The notes under the pieces were generated by a model that saw only the letters and a list, made by a program, of their open reading frames with translations, was not told the origin of the DNA and ran no database searches. The translations under genes were made by a program, and so were the position numbers. From the NCBI RefSeq assembly GCF_002310495.1, contig NZ_CP023344.1, positions 992,001-1,056,000 on the forward strand: DNA of 64,000 nt, in the 5' to 3' direction. Positions 1 through 8,577 of this stretch are shown one piece after another. Within the stretch, counting starts at the first letter, position 1, and each line of letters opens with the position of its first letter. This stretch comes from Nibricoccus aquaticus (GTDB taxonomy: Bacteria > Verrucomicrobiota > Verrucomicrobiia > Opitutales > Opitutaceae).

Positions 1-2
1 AG

Positions 3-1862
3 TTTCAAACGTCCGCCAGCTACGCCTTCTCCGGCCTCGCCTTGGTCAACGTCAACAACGGCCTCGACGCCTCCGCCACCAGCGGCGTCCGCTTTTCCTC
101 CGGCATCGTCGTCACCCTCTCCGGCGAAACCCAAAACGTCCGCGTTGCCTCCGGCTCCGTCGAGATCGCCGGCGCAGTCCTCGGCGGCGCCAGCCTCACC
201 AAAACCGGCTCCGGCAATCTCGTCCTATCCGGCCTCAATCTCTACAGCGGCGGCACTCAGGTAAACAGCGGCAGTCTCACCTTCACCTCGCTCGCCTCCG
301 TCCCCAACGCCGGCCGCATCGCCTCGTCCACCGGCGCCTACGTCGGCATCACCTTCAACCAGTCCGTCCAATCCGGCTTCCTCAACCAGATCGACGCCTC
401 CGCCTTCCGCGGCTCCATCGGCCTCGACACCGCCGCCGGACAATCCTCCCCCACACTCTATAACGAGCAGCTCGACCTCACCGGCTTCAACAACCTCGCC
501 GGCCTCGGCTCCCAGACCTCCGCCATCGTCTCCGGCAAAATCCTCATCGACGCCGGCACCGACTACCGCTTCAGCGGCGGCAACGGCACACTCTACGTCG
601 CCAGCGAACTCTCCTCCACCCACAGCGGCATCGATCTCCGCTCCGACTACGGCTCCCCGCTCACCGTCGTCCTCCGCGGCAGCAATAGCTTCAACGGGCA
701 GGTCAACATCCTCCACTCCGTCCTCGTCCTCGATAATATCAAATCCCTCTACGGCACCCAGCGGCTTAACCTCAACGGCCCCGCCTACGCCGGCTACACC
801 GAGAATTTCAACGTCTCCGCCTCCAGCTTCCTCAGCCGCATCAACACCATCGGCAGCTCCCAAGCCATCGTCGGCATCGACTCCGCGAATACCGCCGCCC
901 CCCGCACCGTCTCCGACGCCATCGACCTCTCGATGGGCGGCACCCGCACCGATTCCTATTACTTGGGCACGAGCAGCCGCGTCACCCTCACCGGCGACAT
1001 CACGCCCACCACGGGCGACGACCTTTACCTCACCGCCGTCAAAGGCGGCCACCTCACCGTCGCCTCCACCCTCGGCAATAAAATCCCCGGCGTCGTCATC
1101 GGCCAGACCAACTCTTTCGACCCCCAAGGCGGCACCGTCGAACTCAAGGGCAACAACACTTACGCCAACGGCACCCAGGTGCTCGGCGGCACCCTCCTCG
1201 CCGGCAGTAACAACGCCCTCGGCCTCGGCGGCGTCTCCGTCAACGACCGTGCCACCCTCAGCATCGCGCAGCCCGTCCTCATCTCCAACCAGCTCACCCT
1301 CTCCAGCGGCTCCACCCTCTCCGGCTACGGCACCCTCGGCGCAGTCGGCGGCACGTACATCGGCAGCGGCGTCCGCCTCTCTCCCGGCAGCGCCACCCAC
1401 ATCGGCACGCTTTCTTTCAACAACGGCCTCACCCTCGGCCCCGGTTCCAGCCTCACCTTCAATCTCCTCAGCCCCACCGGCTCCGCAGGCACCGGCTGGG
1501 ATCTCATCAACGTCATCGGCAGCCCGCTCAACCTCACAGCCACCACCAGCAGCCCTTTCACGATCGACCTCGTGACCCTCAGCGCCAACGGCACCGCCGG
1601 ACAACTAGCCACTTTCGATCCCACGCAAGGCTACAGCTGGACCTTCGCCACCTCCGACAAAATCAACGGCTCCTCGTCCGACACCTTTGCGATCAACGCG
1701 TCAGGCTTCCTCAACAACACCGCCGGCGGTTCGTTCTTCGTGACCCAGACCAACACCGGCCTCGCGATCAATTTCACCCCCGTCCCCGAGCCCTCGACTT
1801 ACGTCCTGATGGCCCTCGGCCTCGGCCTCGTCGCGATCTTCGAATACCGCCGCCGCAAGTAA
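3..1862 (+). CDS. PEP-CTERM autotransporter-repeat surface protein (5' end outside window)
   Basis: The frame is open from the left edge, so the true start lies upstream; a TTG at 42 is unlikely to be the start. About 619 residues are visible. They are low-complexity, rich in Gly, Ser, Thr and Asn, with repeated motifs such as GGTQVNSGSL and GGTLLAG typical of autotransporter-associated beta-strand repeats, which form a right-handed beta-helix. The C-terminus is a canonical PEP-CTERM sorting signal: VPEPST, then a hydrophobic stretch, then the basic tail EYRRRK. Family knowledge says such proteins are exported by Sec and processed by an exosortase; one is encoded at 36024-37640 in this window. 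The exact role (surface, matrix or adhesion) is unknown. Confidence 0.9.
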   Translation, partial: FQTSASYAFSGLALVNVNNGLDASATSGVRFSSGIVVTLSGETQNVRVASGSVEIAGAVLGGASLTKTGSGNLVLSGLNLYSGGTQVNSGSLTFTSLASVPNAGRIASSTGAYVGITFNQSVQSGFLNQIDASAFRGSIGLDTAAGQSSPTLYNEQLDLTGFNNLAGLGSQTSAIVSGKILIDAGTDYRFSGGNGTLYVASELSSTHSGIDLRSDYGSPLTVVLRGSNSFNGQVNILHSVLVLDNIKSLYGTQRLNLNGPAYAGYTENFNVSASSFLSRINTIGSSQAIVGIDSANTAAPRTVSDAIDLSMGGTRTDSYYLGTSSRVTLTGDITPTTGDDLYLTAVKGGHLTVASTLGNKIPGVVIGQTNSFDPQGGTVELKGNNTYANGTQVLGGTLLAGSNNALGLGGVSVNDRATLSIAQPVLISNQLTLSSGSTLSGYGTLGAVGGTYIGSGVRLSPGSATHIGTLSFNNGLTLGPGSSLTFNLLSPTGSAGTGWDLINVIGSPLNLTATTSSPFTIDLVTLSANGTAGQLATFDPTQGYSWTFATSDKINGSSSDTFAINASGFLNNTAGGSFFVTQTNTGLAINFTPVPEPSTYVLMALGLGLVAIFEYRRRK

Positions 1863-1871
1863 ATCGGTCCT

Positions 1872-2312
1872 ATGCAAATCTCGTCCGAATCCAATTCGCG
1901 CCTGCCTGCCGTCTCATCGTCTTATCCAGCGACAAACAAAACCGCCTCCTCATCGGGTGCCCAACCCTCAGGCAATTCTCTTGAAGCAGCCGGCGTAAAA
2001 TCGGCGGACTTCACCCAGATGACGCGCAAGGAGCTTTTCGACTGGATGAATACCCAGATCACCAGCGGTAAAATGTCGCTGGATGAAAGTACGCCTTTCC
2101 TGGGCATGACCCTCAAGATGTCGGTGTCCACCGGACAACCTGTCGATATGGAGACCGATACCGATCCGATTAACTTCATCGCAAAAACGCGTGAAGGCAT
2201 CGAGGGCGCTCTAGTTCGCGGCGACGGCGCTGAAGTCAATCGCTTGAAAAGCGCGATCGAACTCATGCAGCGCTTTCAAGGCACTGCCTTCGGAATCGAC
2301 GCCCGTGCCTGA
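1872..2312 (+). CDS. Hypothetical protein, 146 aa
   Basis: Starts 9 bases after the PEP-CTERM gene, so it is probably co-transcribed. The first 45 residues are Ser/Thr/Ala/Asn-rich and look disordered. The rest is a mixed-charge, probably helical region (TRKELFDWMNTQ, then a stretch with KMSLDESTPF). There is no signal peptide or membrane segment. Pro/Asp/Met-containing motifs resemble small flagellar or secretion-associated proteins only vaguely, so no function is assigned. Its codon use is less C-biased than that of the upstream gene. A hairpin follows the stop codon. Confidence 0.7.
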   Translation: MQISSESNSRLPAVSSSYPATNKTASSSGAQPSGNSLEAAGVKSADFTQMTRKELFDWMNTQITSGKMSLDESTPFLGMTLKMSVSTGQPVDMETDTDPINFIAKTREGIEGALVRGDGAEVNRLKSAIELMQRFQGTAFGIDARA

Positions 2313-2316
2313 CAAA

Positions 2317-2340
2317 ATCTCTGCCACGCCTGGCAGAGAT
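2317..2340. terminator. Hairpin between convergent genes
   Basis: A perfect 10-bp stem (2317-2326 with 2331-2340) and a CGCC loop lie 5 bases after the stop of the plus-strand gene and about 45 bases from the convergent minus-strand stop. There is no U-tract, so it may be a weak or bidirectional terminator. Confidence 0.5.
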
Positions 2341-2386
2341 CGTTCGGCACTCACCTTCAAAGCTGCGCGTCAGCTGTCGCGCCCGC

Positions 2387-3805
2387 TCACTCCGCCGACA
2401 ACGTCCGCGCCTTCTTCACCAGTTCGATAAACTCCCCGCGCTTCCCATCCGCATCCTCGCCCTTGCCCGCCTCCGCCCAGCTGATCACGCGATCGTAATC
2501 CGACGCCACCGTGTGCGATGACTCGCGCAGCATCATCCCCAGGCTCGCGACCGCCGCCGCGAACTTGAAATCTTTGCTCGCCGCCTCAAACGCCGCGCCC
2601 GTGTCGATCACCGGAATCTCCATCTTCCGGCTCACATCGACCAGCGGCTCCGTGAACCGGATCTTCAACGTCAACAACTCCTCCTGCGGCTCACGCAGCG
2701 ACGACGCTTCCTTCGGCGCCGCCTCCACTCCGCCGCCCGCCACATCCACCGGCACGATCTCGTAAAGCGCCGTCACCGTATGTCCGGCGCCGATCTCGCC
2801 CGCATCGCCCCTGTCGTTGCCGGCAGCTTCCGTGCTCTCCGGCCGGTTCTCGTACCCAATAAGCCGGTACGCCTGCGCCACCGCCGGGTTGAACTCCACT
2901 TCCAGCGCCATGTCTTTCGCGATCGTCACCGCCGCGCCGCCCGGCTGGCCCTCGCCCGCAGCCTCACGCCCCTTCACCCCGATGCGCACCAGCCGGTGCG
3001 CCGGATTCCACGGCGCCGTCGCGATCTCCATCGAAGCCGCAAAAGGCTCCCCCTCGCCCTTCGCCGGTGCCGCATAGCGATAGTTGAAATAGTTCACCAT
3101 CTCCTCCACCCGCACCGCATCGCGCGGCGGCAGCCGCCCATCGTCGAGATAACGCCGCACCTTCGCGTAGCCTTCCGTGTCCACATCCGCCGCGAAGCTC
3201 GACAGCGGCGCGCTCTGCACCCGCGCGAAATCCCCCGCCACCGCCCCGCCCGCGTTCTCGCCGCCCGCCGACGCCCCGTCGCTCGCGCCCATCTCACGCG
3301 CGCCGGCCGACGGCAGCCGTGCCGCCTCCTCCGCATCCTTCACCAAAAAAAAGCCCGCCCCCGACTCCACCGGCACCCCGTCGCCGCCCTCGCTCGCCAG
3401 CGTTTCCGCCATCACCCGCTTCGCACGCTCTTCCGCCACGTCATGCACCGCCACATTCGTCCGCGAACTCTCGCGCAGCGCCAGCACCACCGCGAAACAC
3501 GCCGCAGCCAGAGTCCCCACCCACACATAAGGAAACCGCACGATTTTCCTCCGATAAGGATCATCGTTCTTCCCCTCCTTCTTCTGCACCGCTCCAACCG
3601 GCTCCGCCAACGCCTCCGCCTCCAGCGCGCCTTCGAGCTGAGCCGCCAGCGCACGGATCTCCTCAACCGCTGCCCGCGCCGCTGCATCATGTTTCAACAA
3701 CGCCTCCACCTCGGCGCGCTCCGCCCCGCTCAACTCGCCCAGCGCATACGCGGTGAGCCGGTGATCGTCGGGTGAAAAAATCGTCGTCTGCTGATGCTCG
3801 TTCAT
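2387..3805 (-). CDS. YfbK-type membrane protein with anti-sigma-like N-terminus, VWA domain missing
   Basis: 472 residues from the ATG at 3805; an in-frame TTG at 3853 overlaps the sigma-factor stop and is less likely. Order: a helical N-terminus (about 1-65) with DDHRLTAYALGEL and EVEALL, resembling the cysteine-free anti-sigma region of Verrucomicrobia and Planctomycetes proteins; one membrane segment (about 94-110); a linker; the VWF_N-type motif SSFAADVDTEGYAKVRRYL at about 203-221; then TAPWNPAHRLVRIGVKG. The C-terminal DUF3520-type domain begins at about residue 291 (VTIAKDMALEVEFNPA, YRLIGYENR, DAGEIGAGHTVTALYE). The roughly 180-residue VWA domain with a DxSxS MIDAS motif that normally lies between them is absent. 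With the adjacent sigma gene this suggests an anti-sigma or signalling role; that is inference. Confidence 0.8.
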   Translation of the reverse strand: MNEHQQTTIFSPDDHRLTAYALGELSGAERAEVEALLKHDAAARAAVEEIRALAAQLEGALEAEALAEPVGAVQKKEGKNDDPYRRKIVRFPYVWVGTLAAACFAVVLALRESSRTNVAVHDVAEERAKRVMAETLASEGGDGVPVESGAGFFLVKDAEEAARLPSAGAREMGASDGASAGGENAGGAVAGDFARVQSAPLSSFAADVDTEGYAKVRRYLDDGRLPPRDAVRVEEMVNYFNYRYAAPAKGEGEPFAASMEIATAPWNPAHRLVRIGVKGREAAGEGQPGGAAVTIAKDMALEVEFNPAVAQAYRLIGYENRPESTEAAGNDRGDAGEIGAGHTVTALYEIVPVDVAGGGVEAAPKEASSLREPQEELLTLKIRFTEPLVDVSRKMEIPVIDTGAAFEAASKDFKFAAAVASLGMMLRESSHTVASDYDRVISWAEAGKGEDADGKRGEFIELVKKARTLSAE

Positions 3806-3849
3806 AGCTGTGTCCTCGTGTTTGTCCCGTGTCGTTCGTCTCTCGTCCC

Positions 3850-4374
3850 TCAAGGCCGTTGCGCTGCGAACTCCGCGCGCAACCGCAGCACCGCGTTGTG
3901 AATCAGCACACCCACATGGCTCACCGAGAGTGCCGTGATGCCGCTGATTTCTTTATAGCTGAATCCATTTTGAAACTTCAGCCGGATCACCTCCTGCTGA
4001 TTCGCCGGCAGCCGCCCGATCAAATTGAGCAACGCCTCCTGCGTCTCCGCCCTCTCCAGCGTCCGCCCCGGCCGTGGATCGTTCGCCGTCACGCGCTCCG
4101 CCTGCCCTTCCTCGAAGCGTTTCATCCGCCCCTCCTTCCGCAACACATCGAGCGCGCGATGCCTGCAAACCGTGAACAGCCACTCCGCCACATGCCCGTC
4201 CACTTCCTCCGGCGTTTGCGCCATGAGTTTGACGAACGTGTCCTGCACGATGTCGCGCGCCCGGTCGTGATCGCCGACGAGGCGCGTGGCGTAGCGCGTG
4301 AGCGGAGCCTGAAACTCCGCGACCGCCGTCTGCACAAAATCTCCAGCGTGTTCATGAGAAGATTCCCGGTTCAT
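3850..4374 (-). CDS. ECF-type RNA polymerase sigma factor (sigma-70 family)
   Basis: 174 residues. Region 2 is visible as LTRYATRLVGDHDRARDIVQDTFVKL with the core-binding and -10 helix features, followed by VAEWLFTVCRHRALDVLRKEGR (2.4). Region 4 near the C-terminus contains IGRLPANQQEVIRLKF and the helix-turn-helix SYKEISGITALSVSHVGVLI. Size and two-domain layout fit ECF sigma factors. It directly precedes the membrane anti-sigma-like gene at 2387-3805 (44 bases between stop and ATG), the usual order for a sigma/anti-sigma pair. It probably directs a small envelope or stress regulon; the target promoters cannot be read here. Confidence 0.92.
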   Translation of the reverse strand: MNRESSHEHAGDFVQTAVAEFQAPLTRYATRLVGDHDRARDIVQDTFVKLMAQTPEEVDGHVAEWLFTVCRHRALDVLRKEGRMKRFEEGQAERVTANDPRPGRTLERAETQEALLNLIGRLPANQQEVIRLKFQNGFSYKEISGITALSVSHVGVLIHNAVLRLRAEFAAQRP

Positions 4375-4728
4375 GGGGTCGTGAATGGAAGGGACCTAGG
4401 CTGAAAACGCATCGCGCGGAGATTTCTTAAAACAATCTGGAAAAAACGCCCCCAAGCCCCCGAACGCGAGCCCGCAGGTGCCCCCATCTTTCTCCCTCCT
4501 CCCCTCGTTCCCGCCCGCCAAAAATCCCCTCCCCATTCGCGTCCATTGGCGTCCATTCGCGGTTAAAAACTCTCACCACTCCTCTGTATTCTCCGGCTAT
4601 CAGTGTTCATCAATGCCCATCAGTGGTTAAAAAACTCCGTCATCCTCATCGTCCTCACCCTCATCGCCGTCATAGTCCGCTCACCCATCCGTCTTCTCCC
4701 CAACCCGCTACTCACTACTCCCTGCCCG
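4375..4728. other. Intergenic region with repeats, no gene seen
   Basis: This stretch of about 350 bases separates the end of the RDD gene from the sigma-factor start. It holds one composite A-B repeat (4535-4641) and polypyrimidine-rich filler. No open frame here has convincing coding character. Confidence 0.6.
4535..4641. repeat. Composite interspersed repeat, A then B
   Basis: Unit A (4535-4569) reads ATTCGCGTCCATTGG, CGTCCATTCGC, GGTTAAAAA. After a pyrimidine-rich spacer of about 29 bases, unit B (4599-4634) reads ATCAGTGTTCATCAATG, CCCATCAGTGG, TTAAAAAA. Both units end in GGTTAAAAA and contain a roughly 12-base internal periodicity. The whole arrangement recurs at 9696-9797. Confidence 0.85.
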
Positions 4729-5547
4729 CTACTTCCGCTCCAGATAAAGCACCTCGACCACATTTCGCACAAACTGCTCATCCGACACTCCCTCCGCCGC
4801 CTCCGGCGGCATCGGCGTGATCCCACGGAAATGCTCCGCCAGCTCTGCGAATAACTTTACCCGCGCCGCATCCTCGAATGTGTCCCGACGCGCCAGCGCC
4901 TGCCACGCCGCCCTCGCCTCGCCGGGCGTCACTGACTGCCGCAACCGCGCCACTACGGGTAGATGCCCCCGCAACGAATTATACTTCCCCGTCTGCAACG
5001 TGCTCAAATCTGGCGTCGCTTCCACCGGCTCCCACACCACGAGCGTCCCGGCCGCCAGATCCCCCAGCCGCTGCGCCTTCCGGCTGAACAACGCCGCCAG
5101 CCCGCCCACCAGATACGCGAACGGTAATCCGTCCACCGCCCTCAGCAGATTCCTCAGCGCGATCTGCGCAAACGTCAGCCGCAGTCCCCGCTCATCCACT
5201 ACACGCAGCCGCATCACTTTCTTCCCGATCGTCTGCCCGCGCCACAACCACTCCGCCGCGATCCGATACCCCTGCGACAACAAAAAATAACTGATCGCCA
5301 TCACCATCCCCGCGATGTCCCGGCTCACGATGCTCAGCAGCCCGATGATCGTCGCCAGGATCATCCACGCCGCTGTCACCGTCATCCAGTCCACCATCAG
5401 CGCCGCCAGCCGCAGCACCGGACTCGCCAGCCGGTACGAAAACGCCACGCCCTCCGGCGTCCTCACATGAAACCGATGCGTCCGCTCCGCGCCCTTGGCC
5501 GCAGCCATCGCGTTACCCATCCCTGCATTCTTCGCCATCGCACTCAT
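4729..5547 (-). CDS. RDD family membrane protein
   Basis: 272 residues from the ATG at 5547, which overlaps the upstream stop as ATGA, indicating translational coupling. The RDD domain is visible: hydrophobic helices follow RLAALMVDWMTV and MVMAISYFLLSQGYRIAAEW, then GQTIGKKVMRLRVVDERG, and a third hydrophobic segment around DGLPFAYLVGG. The sequence QRLGDLAAGTLVV is the usual RDD ending. A soluble C-terminal tail of about 95 residues follows. RDD proteins are small membrane proteins of uncertain, possibly transport-related role; here it is the last gene of the MoxR/DUF58/SpoIIM operon, the standard neighbourhood. Confidence 0.88.
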   Translation of the reverse strand: MSAMAKNAGMGNAMAAAKGAERTHRFHVRTPEGVAFSYRLASPVLRLAALMVDWMTVTAAWMILATIIGLLSIVSRDIAGMVMAISYFLLSQGYRIAAEWLWRGQTIGKKVMRLRVVDERGLRLTFAQIALRNLLRAVDGLPFAYLVGGLAALFSRKAQRLGDLAAGTLVVWEPVEATPDLSTLQTGKYNSLRGHLPVVARLRQSVTPGEARAAWQALARRDTFEDAARVKLFAELAEHFRGITPMPPEAAEGVSDEQFVRNVVEVLYLERK

Positions 5548-6554
5548 GCGCGCGCCTCCGTCGTTTCCGTCTTCCGCCCCGCCCGCCTGAGATACCACAG
5601 CAACCCCGCGCCCTCGATCACGCCGAACGCGATCTTCACCCAGTAAGGAATCACCGGCTCGTGATACTGCGACAAAAACGCCTCCACGATCCCCGCCCAC
5701 ACCAGCATCACCGCCGCGCCGAAACAAAGCGTCACCACGTCCGGCATCACCGCGCGCAGCCGCCCCGCCATCCGCAGATTTTGCCCGCGCCCAAGCAACG
5801 CCCCCGCCAGCACAAACCCCGCCTGCCCGCCCACCAGGATCGCCGGGATCTCGATGATTCCATGCGGCAGCAACCACCCGAGGAGAAAAACGATTTCCCC
5901 CGCCAGCACATAGTCCACCGCCACCGCGCCGAGGATCACGCCATTGTAGAAAATAATCACGAGCGTCCCCACGCCCCAGCTCATCCCGAGCGACGCCGCC
6001 GTCAGCGTCACCTTCGTGTTATGCGTCATCAACTCACCCGAGAAACTCGCCTTGCGCCCATCGAGCTGCCCCGCATCCGCCGCCTCTTCTTTCGCGACGC
6101 GCTCGCTCGGATCGCCGAGCAAATGCCCGAACGGCATGATCACTTCCTTCGCCTCTTGATCGAACGCCACCGCCAGCCCGCCAAAAATCACGCCGATCAT
6201 CGTCACCATCAGCGAAAACGTAAACGCCTTCGCCCGCCGCCGAAAGGTCTGCGGCAACGTCTGCGCCAGCCACGTCCACGGCCGAAACCGCGTGCTCTCA
6301 CTCTTCCCGCCGTGAACTTCCGCGTACCCACGCGCCACCAATCCCTCCAGATAATGCCGTGCCTCCGGCTCCGCCGAAAACGTCGCCAGCCGCGCCAGAT
6401 CGGCCGACGCCCGCTGATAAAGCCGCTCCAGCTCCCGCGCCTCTTCGAGCGTGAGCGCGTACCAATGATCCGCCGCGAGCTTGTTGAGGATCGCTTCCAG
6501 CTTCTCCCACTGTACCCGCTCTTCCGTGACAAACTTTTCGAGATTAACGATCAT
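5544..6554 (-). CDS. SpoIIM-like (DUF95) integral membrane protein
   Basis: 336 residues. The soluble N-terminal helical half (EERVQWEKLEAILNKL, LTLEEARELERLYQRASADLA) is typical of the stage II sporulation M/DUF95 family. Several membrane helices follow: AFTFSLMVTMIGVIFGGLAV, GVGTLVIIFYNGVILGAVAV, LLGWLLPHGIIEIPAILVGG and a C-terminal pair. The segment LPHGIIEIPA with conserved Pro-His-Gly and Glu is the family hallmark. No sporulation is implied; in Gram-negative genomes these proteins sit with MoxR, DUF58 and RDD genes, as here. A GAGGAG motif lies about 12 bases upstream of the start, one of few clear ribosome sites in the window. Confidence 0.88.
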   Translation of the reverse strand: MIVNLEKFVTEERVQWEKLEAILNKLAADHWYALTLEEARELERLYQRASADLARLATFSAEPEARHYLEGLVARGYAEVHGGKSESTRFRPWTWLAQTLPQTFRRRAKAFTFSLMVTMIGVIFGGLAVAFDQEAKEVIMPFGHLLGDPSERVAKEEAADAGQLDGRKASFSGELMTHNTKVTLTAASLGMSWGVGTLVIIFYNGVILGAVAVDYVLAGEIVFLLGWLLPHGIIEIPAILVGGQAGFVLAGALLGRGQNLRMAGRLRAVMPDVVTLCFGAAVMLVWAGIVEAFLSQYHEPVIPYWVKIAFGVIEGAGLLWYLRRAGRKTETTEARA

Positions 6555-6570
6555 GATTTGTCCGTGCTCC

Positions 6571-7905
6571 TCACAACGACTGCCTTTGTTTCACCCGCAG
6601 ATACTGCGTCACCAGATTCGCCGCCATCGTTTCATCCTCGAGCAACGTCGCCGTCACCCCGAGCGGTTTCAATTTCTTCGCCAGCACCTGCGCCTCCGCC
6701 CAGCGCGCATGCCCCGCCAGCTTCGTCGGAATCTCACCCGTCTCCGCGATCTCGCCGCCCGAAAAAACCGGCGCCACCCCCGGCGCGCGCAGCTGATTCA
6801 CCATTACGAGATGCTGTCGCGCGAGCAGCTCAGCATGCTTCGCAAAATCCTCCGCCAGCACCGGATCGCTCAGATCCGTCAAGAAAAACATCAACACGCG
6901 CCGCCGCAGTTGCGACCGCAGATGCCGCACGATCTCCGCCATATCCGGTGTCGCCTCGCTCGGTTGCATCGCATGGATCGCCTCGCGACACGCCGCATAA
7001 TGACCATCGCCACTGCCCGCGCGCACCGACACACGCACCCGGTCATCATAGACGATCAGCCCGAACCGGTCGCCCTGCCGCTCCGCCGCGAGCAGCAACA
7101 CCAGCGCCGCAGTCAGATAACGCTCCAGCGCCGTCTGCGTGACGCCCTCATGCGTCACCGGCCGCGCGCTGAGCCGCGACGCATCGATCACCACATAAAT
7201 TTCCTGCGTCCGCTCCGCCTGAAAAATCTTCGTGATCGGCCGCCCGCGCTTCGCCGTCGCCTTCCAGTGAATCTCATCGAACCCATCGCCCGGCAGATAA
7301 TCGCGCAGCTTCTCAAAATCCCGCCCGCGCCCCACCGTCCGCTGCAACTTCGAGCCCAGCGCCCCGCGCGACAGAAACAACGCCGCCAGCTGCTTCCGCT
7401 CCGTGAACAAATTCGGATACACCCGCAGCTCGCAGCTCAACGCCTTGCGCACGCGAATCCGCCAGAACCCAAAACGCGACCCACTCTCCGCACACGCCAG
7501 CACTTCGGTAAACCGCCCACGACGCTTCGGCGTGCAGACCCAATCCACACGCGCATGCTTCACCCCCGCCGGCAGATCGATCCACGTCTCCTCGCGTTCG
7601 CTCGAAAAAATCGCCGGCAACCCCAGCGCAAACCGCAACCGCCGCGCCTCGCCCGTCGGATTCTGAAACACGAGCGAGATCACCCCCGCCCGATCCTTCG
7701 CAAACCGCGACACCGCCGGGACCGATACCTCCGGCGGCAGCGCCCGCTTCACGCTCAACCCAAGATCCGTCAGCGCAAACAACGCCACACCCAGCAACGC
7801 CAGCACCCACAACGGCGTCAGCTCCGGCAACGGCCCCGCGATCGCCGCGAGTACCGCGACGCCCGCCACCGCCCAAAGAAGTCGAGTCGCCGGAACGGGA
7901 ATCAT
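6571..7905 (-). CDS. DUF58 domain protein
   Basis: 444 residues. Two hydrophobic N-terminal segments (about 8-25 and 30-48) are followed by a long beta-rich region. The DUF58 signature is present as RDFEKLRDYLPGDGFDEIHW, then KATAKRG. A VWA-like fold follows (EIYVVIDASR, then GDRFGLIVYDDRV, and MFFLTDLSDP). DUF58 proteins are the usual partners of MoxR ATPases, thought to act in assembly or activation of envelope or metal-dependent complexes. The start ATG overlaps the stop of the preceding lipoprotein frame (ATGA), although normally moxR itself is the immediate neighbour. Confidence 0.9.
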   Translation of the reverse strand: MIPVPATRLLWAVAGVAVLAAIAGPLPELTPLWVLALLGVALFALTDLGLSVKRALPPEVSVPAVSRFAKDRAGVISLVFQNPTGEARRLRFALGLPAIFSSEREETWIDLPAGVKHARVDWVCTPKRRGRFTEVLACAESGSRFGFWRIRVRKALSCELRVYPNLFTERKQLAALFLSRGALGSKLQRTVGRGRDFEKLRDYLPGDGFDEIHWKATAKRGRPITKIFQAERTQEIYVVIDASRLSARPVTHEGVTQTALERYLTAALVLLLAAERQGDRFGLIVYDDRVRVSVRAGSGDGHYAACREAIHAMQPSEATPDMAEIVRHLRSQLRRRVLMFFLTDLSDPVLAEDFAKHAELLARQHLVMVNQLRAPGVAPVFSGGEIAETGEIPTKLAGHARWAEAQVLAKKLKPLGVTATLLEDETMAANLVTQYLRVKQRQSL

Positions 7906-8564
7906 GGAAATACCTCCGAGGTCGAACGCGCACTCCGAGCGCGTTTCCGATTTCCGTGTAGGGCCTCAGCTCGCCTGAGGCCTCCGAGGTAGGACGCGTT
8001 ATCCTCAACGCGCCGAAGCGACGTCGCTCGCCCACTCCCCACATTTTGCGAACCATCGCCTGCGCGAATTTTCTCACAAAGCGCCAAGTATCTCAGATAC
8101 CAGTCCTCCGGAACCTCATAGCTACCGCGAATGGCTTCATCCTGCGCCTCAATGAGCTGGAATTTTGTCTTATGCTTCCAATGCAAAACGAACAAACGGG
8201 TGTCGCCTCGATAGGCGATTAACCAAGGCGGTCCCACTGCCAGCATGGCGGGCGTGTACGAAGAAGTAACTTCGCGCTCCTGCATGAGCGCTTTGAACTT
8301 ATCAATCGTTTCGCGACGCCTTACCTCGATTCGGAAATGGGAAGTTACATCGGGATCAACTTGATTTCGCTTTACGTAAAACACGTCGACTCGATCAACC
8401 AAATCCACTGCTCGACGAAACGCCCGCAAATCAGGTTTCGGCTCCTCATAATCTGAAAAATCAGGAGGGGGTGGCGGCGGAAGAATCCTTGATTCACAGC
8501 CGTGCAGAAAGACCACAAGAACGCCGATTCCACAGAGTTTCGTCATTCCCCCGAATGTTTTCAT
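7902..8564 (-). CDS. Putative lipoprotein, C-terminus made of repeat sequence
   Basis: 220 residues from the ATG at 8564 (an in-frame ATG at 8546 is also possible). The N-terminus has a short hydrophobic stretch and lipobox (FLHGCES), then a proline run (PPPPPPDFSDY), so an outer-membrane or periplasmic lipoprotein is likely. The middle (FRIEVRRRETIDKF, PPWLIAYRGDTRLFVLHW) is a small folded domain I do not recognise. The last 40 or so residues (RRVEDNASYLGGLRRAEALH and onward) are translated from a cluster of hairpin repeats at 7914-8014. Composition is less GC-rich than the neighbours. It is inserted between moxR and DUF58 and flanked by repeats on both sides. Confidence 0.7.
   Translation of the reverse strand: MKTFGGMTKLCGIGVLVVFLHGCESRILPPPPPPDFSDYEEPKPDLRAFRRAVDLVDRVDVFYVKRNQVDPDVTSHFRIEVRRRETIDKFKALMQEREVTSSYTPAMLAVGPPWLIAYRGDTRLFVLHWKHKTKFQLIEAQDEAIRGSYEVPEDWYLRYLALCEKIRAGDGSQNVGSGRATSLRRVEDNASYLGGLRRAEALHGNRKRARSARSTSEVFP
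7914..8014. repeat. Cluster of three hairpin (E-family) repeats
   Basis: Three successive hairpins. Stem 7925-7931/7939-7945 pairs AACGCGC with GCGCGTT. Stem 7962-7969/7975-7982 pairs GGCCTCAG with CTGAGGCC. Stem 7995-8000/8007-8012 pairs CGCGTT with AACGCG. The last two follow GTAGG or GAGGTAGG leaders. Stem sequences differ but each is self-complementary. The cluster lies inside the 3' end of the lipoprotein gene. Confidence 0.8.
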
Positions 8565-8577
8565 CACTGATTCTCTA

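Noticed and set aside
2387-3805. Frameshift as the reason for the missing VWA domain
   Set aside because: Both flanking domains are in one continuous frame with no displaced VWA sequence in other frames nearby.
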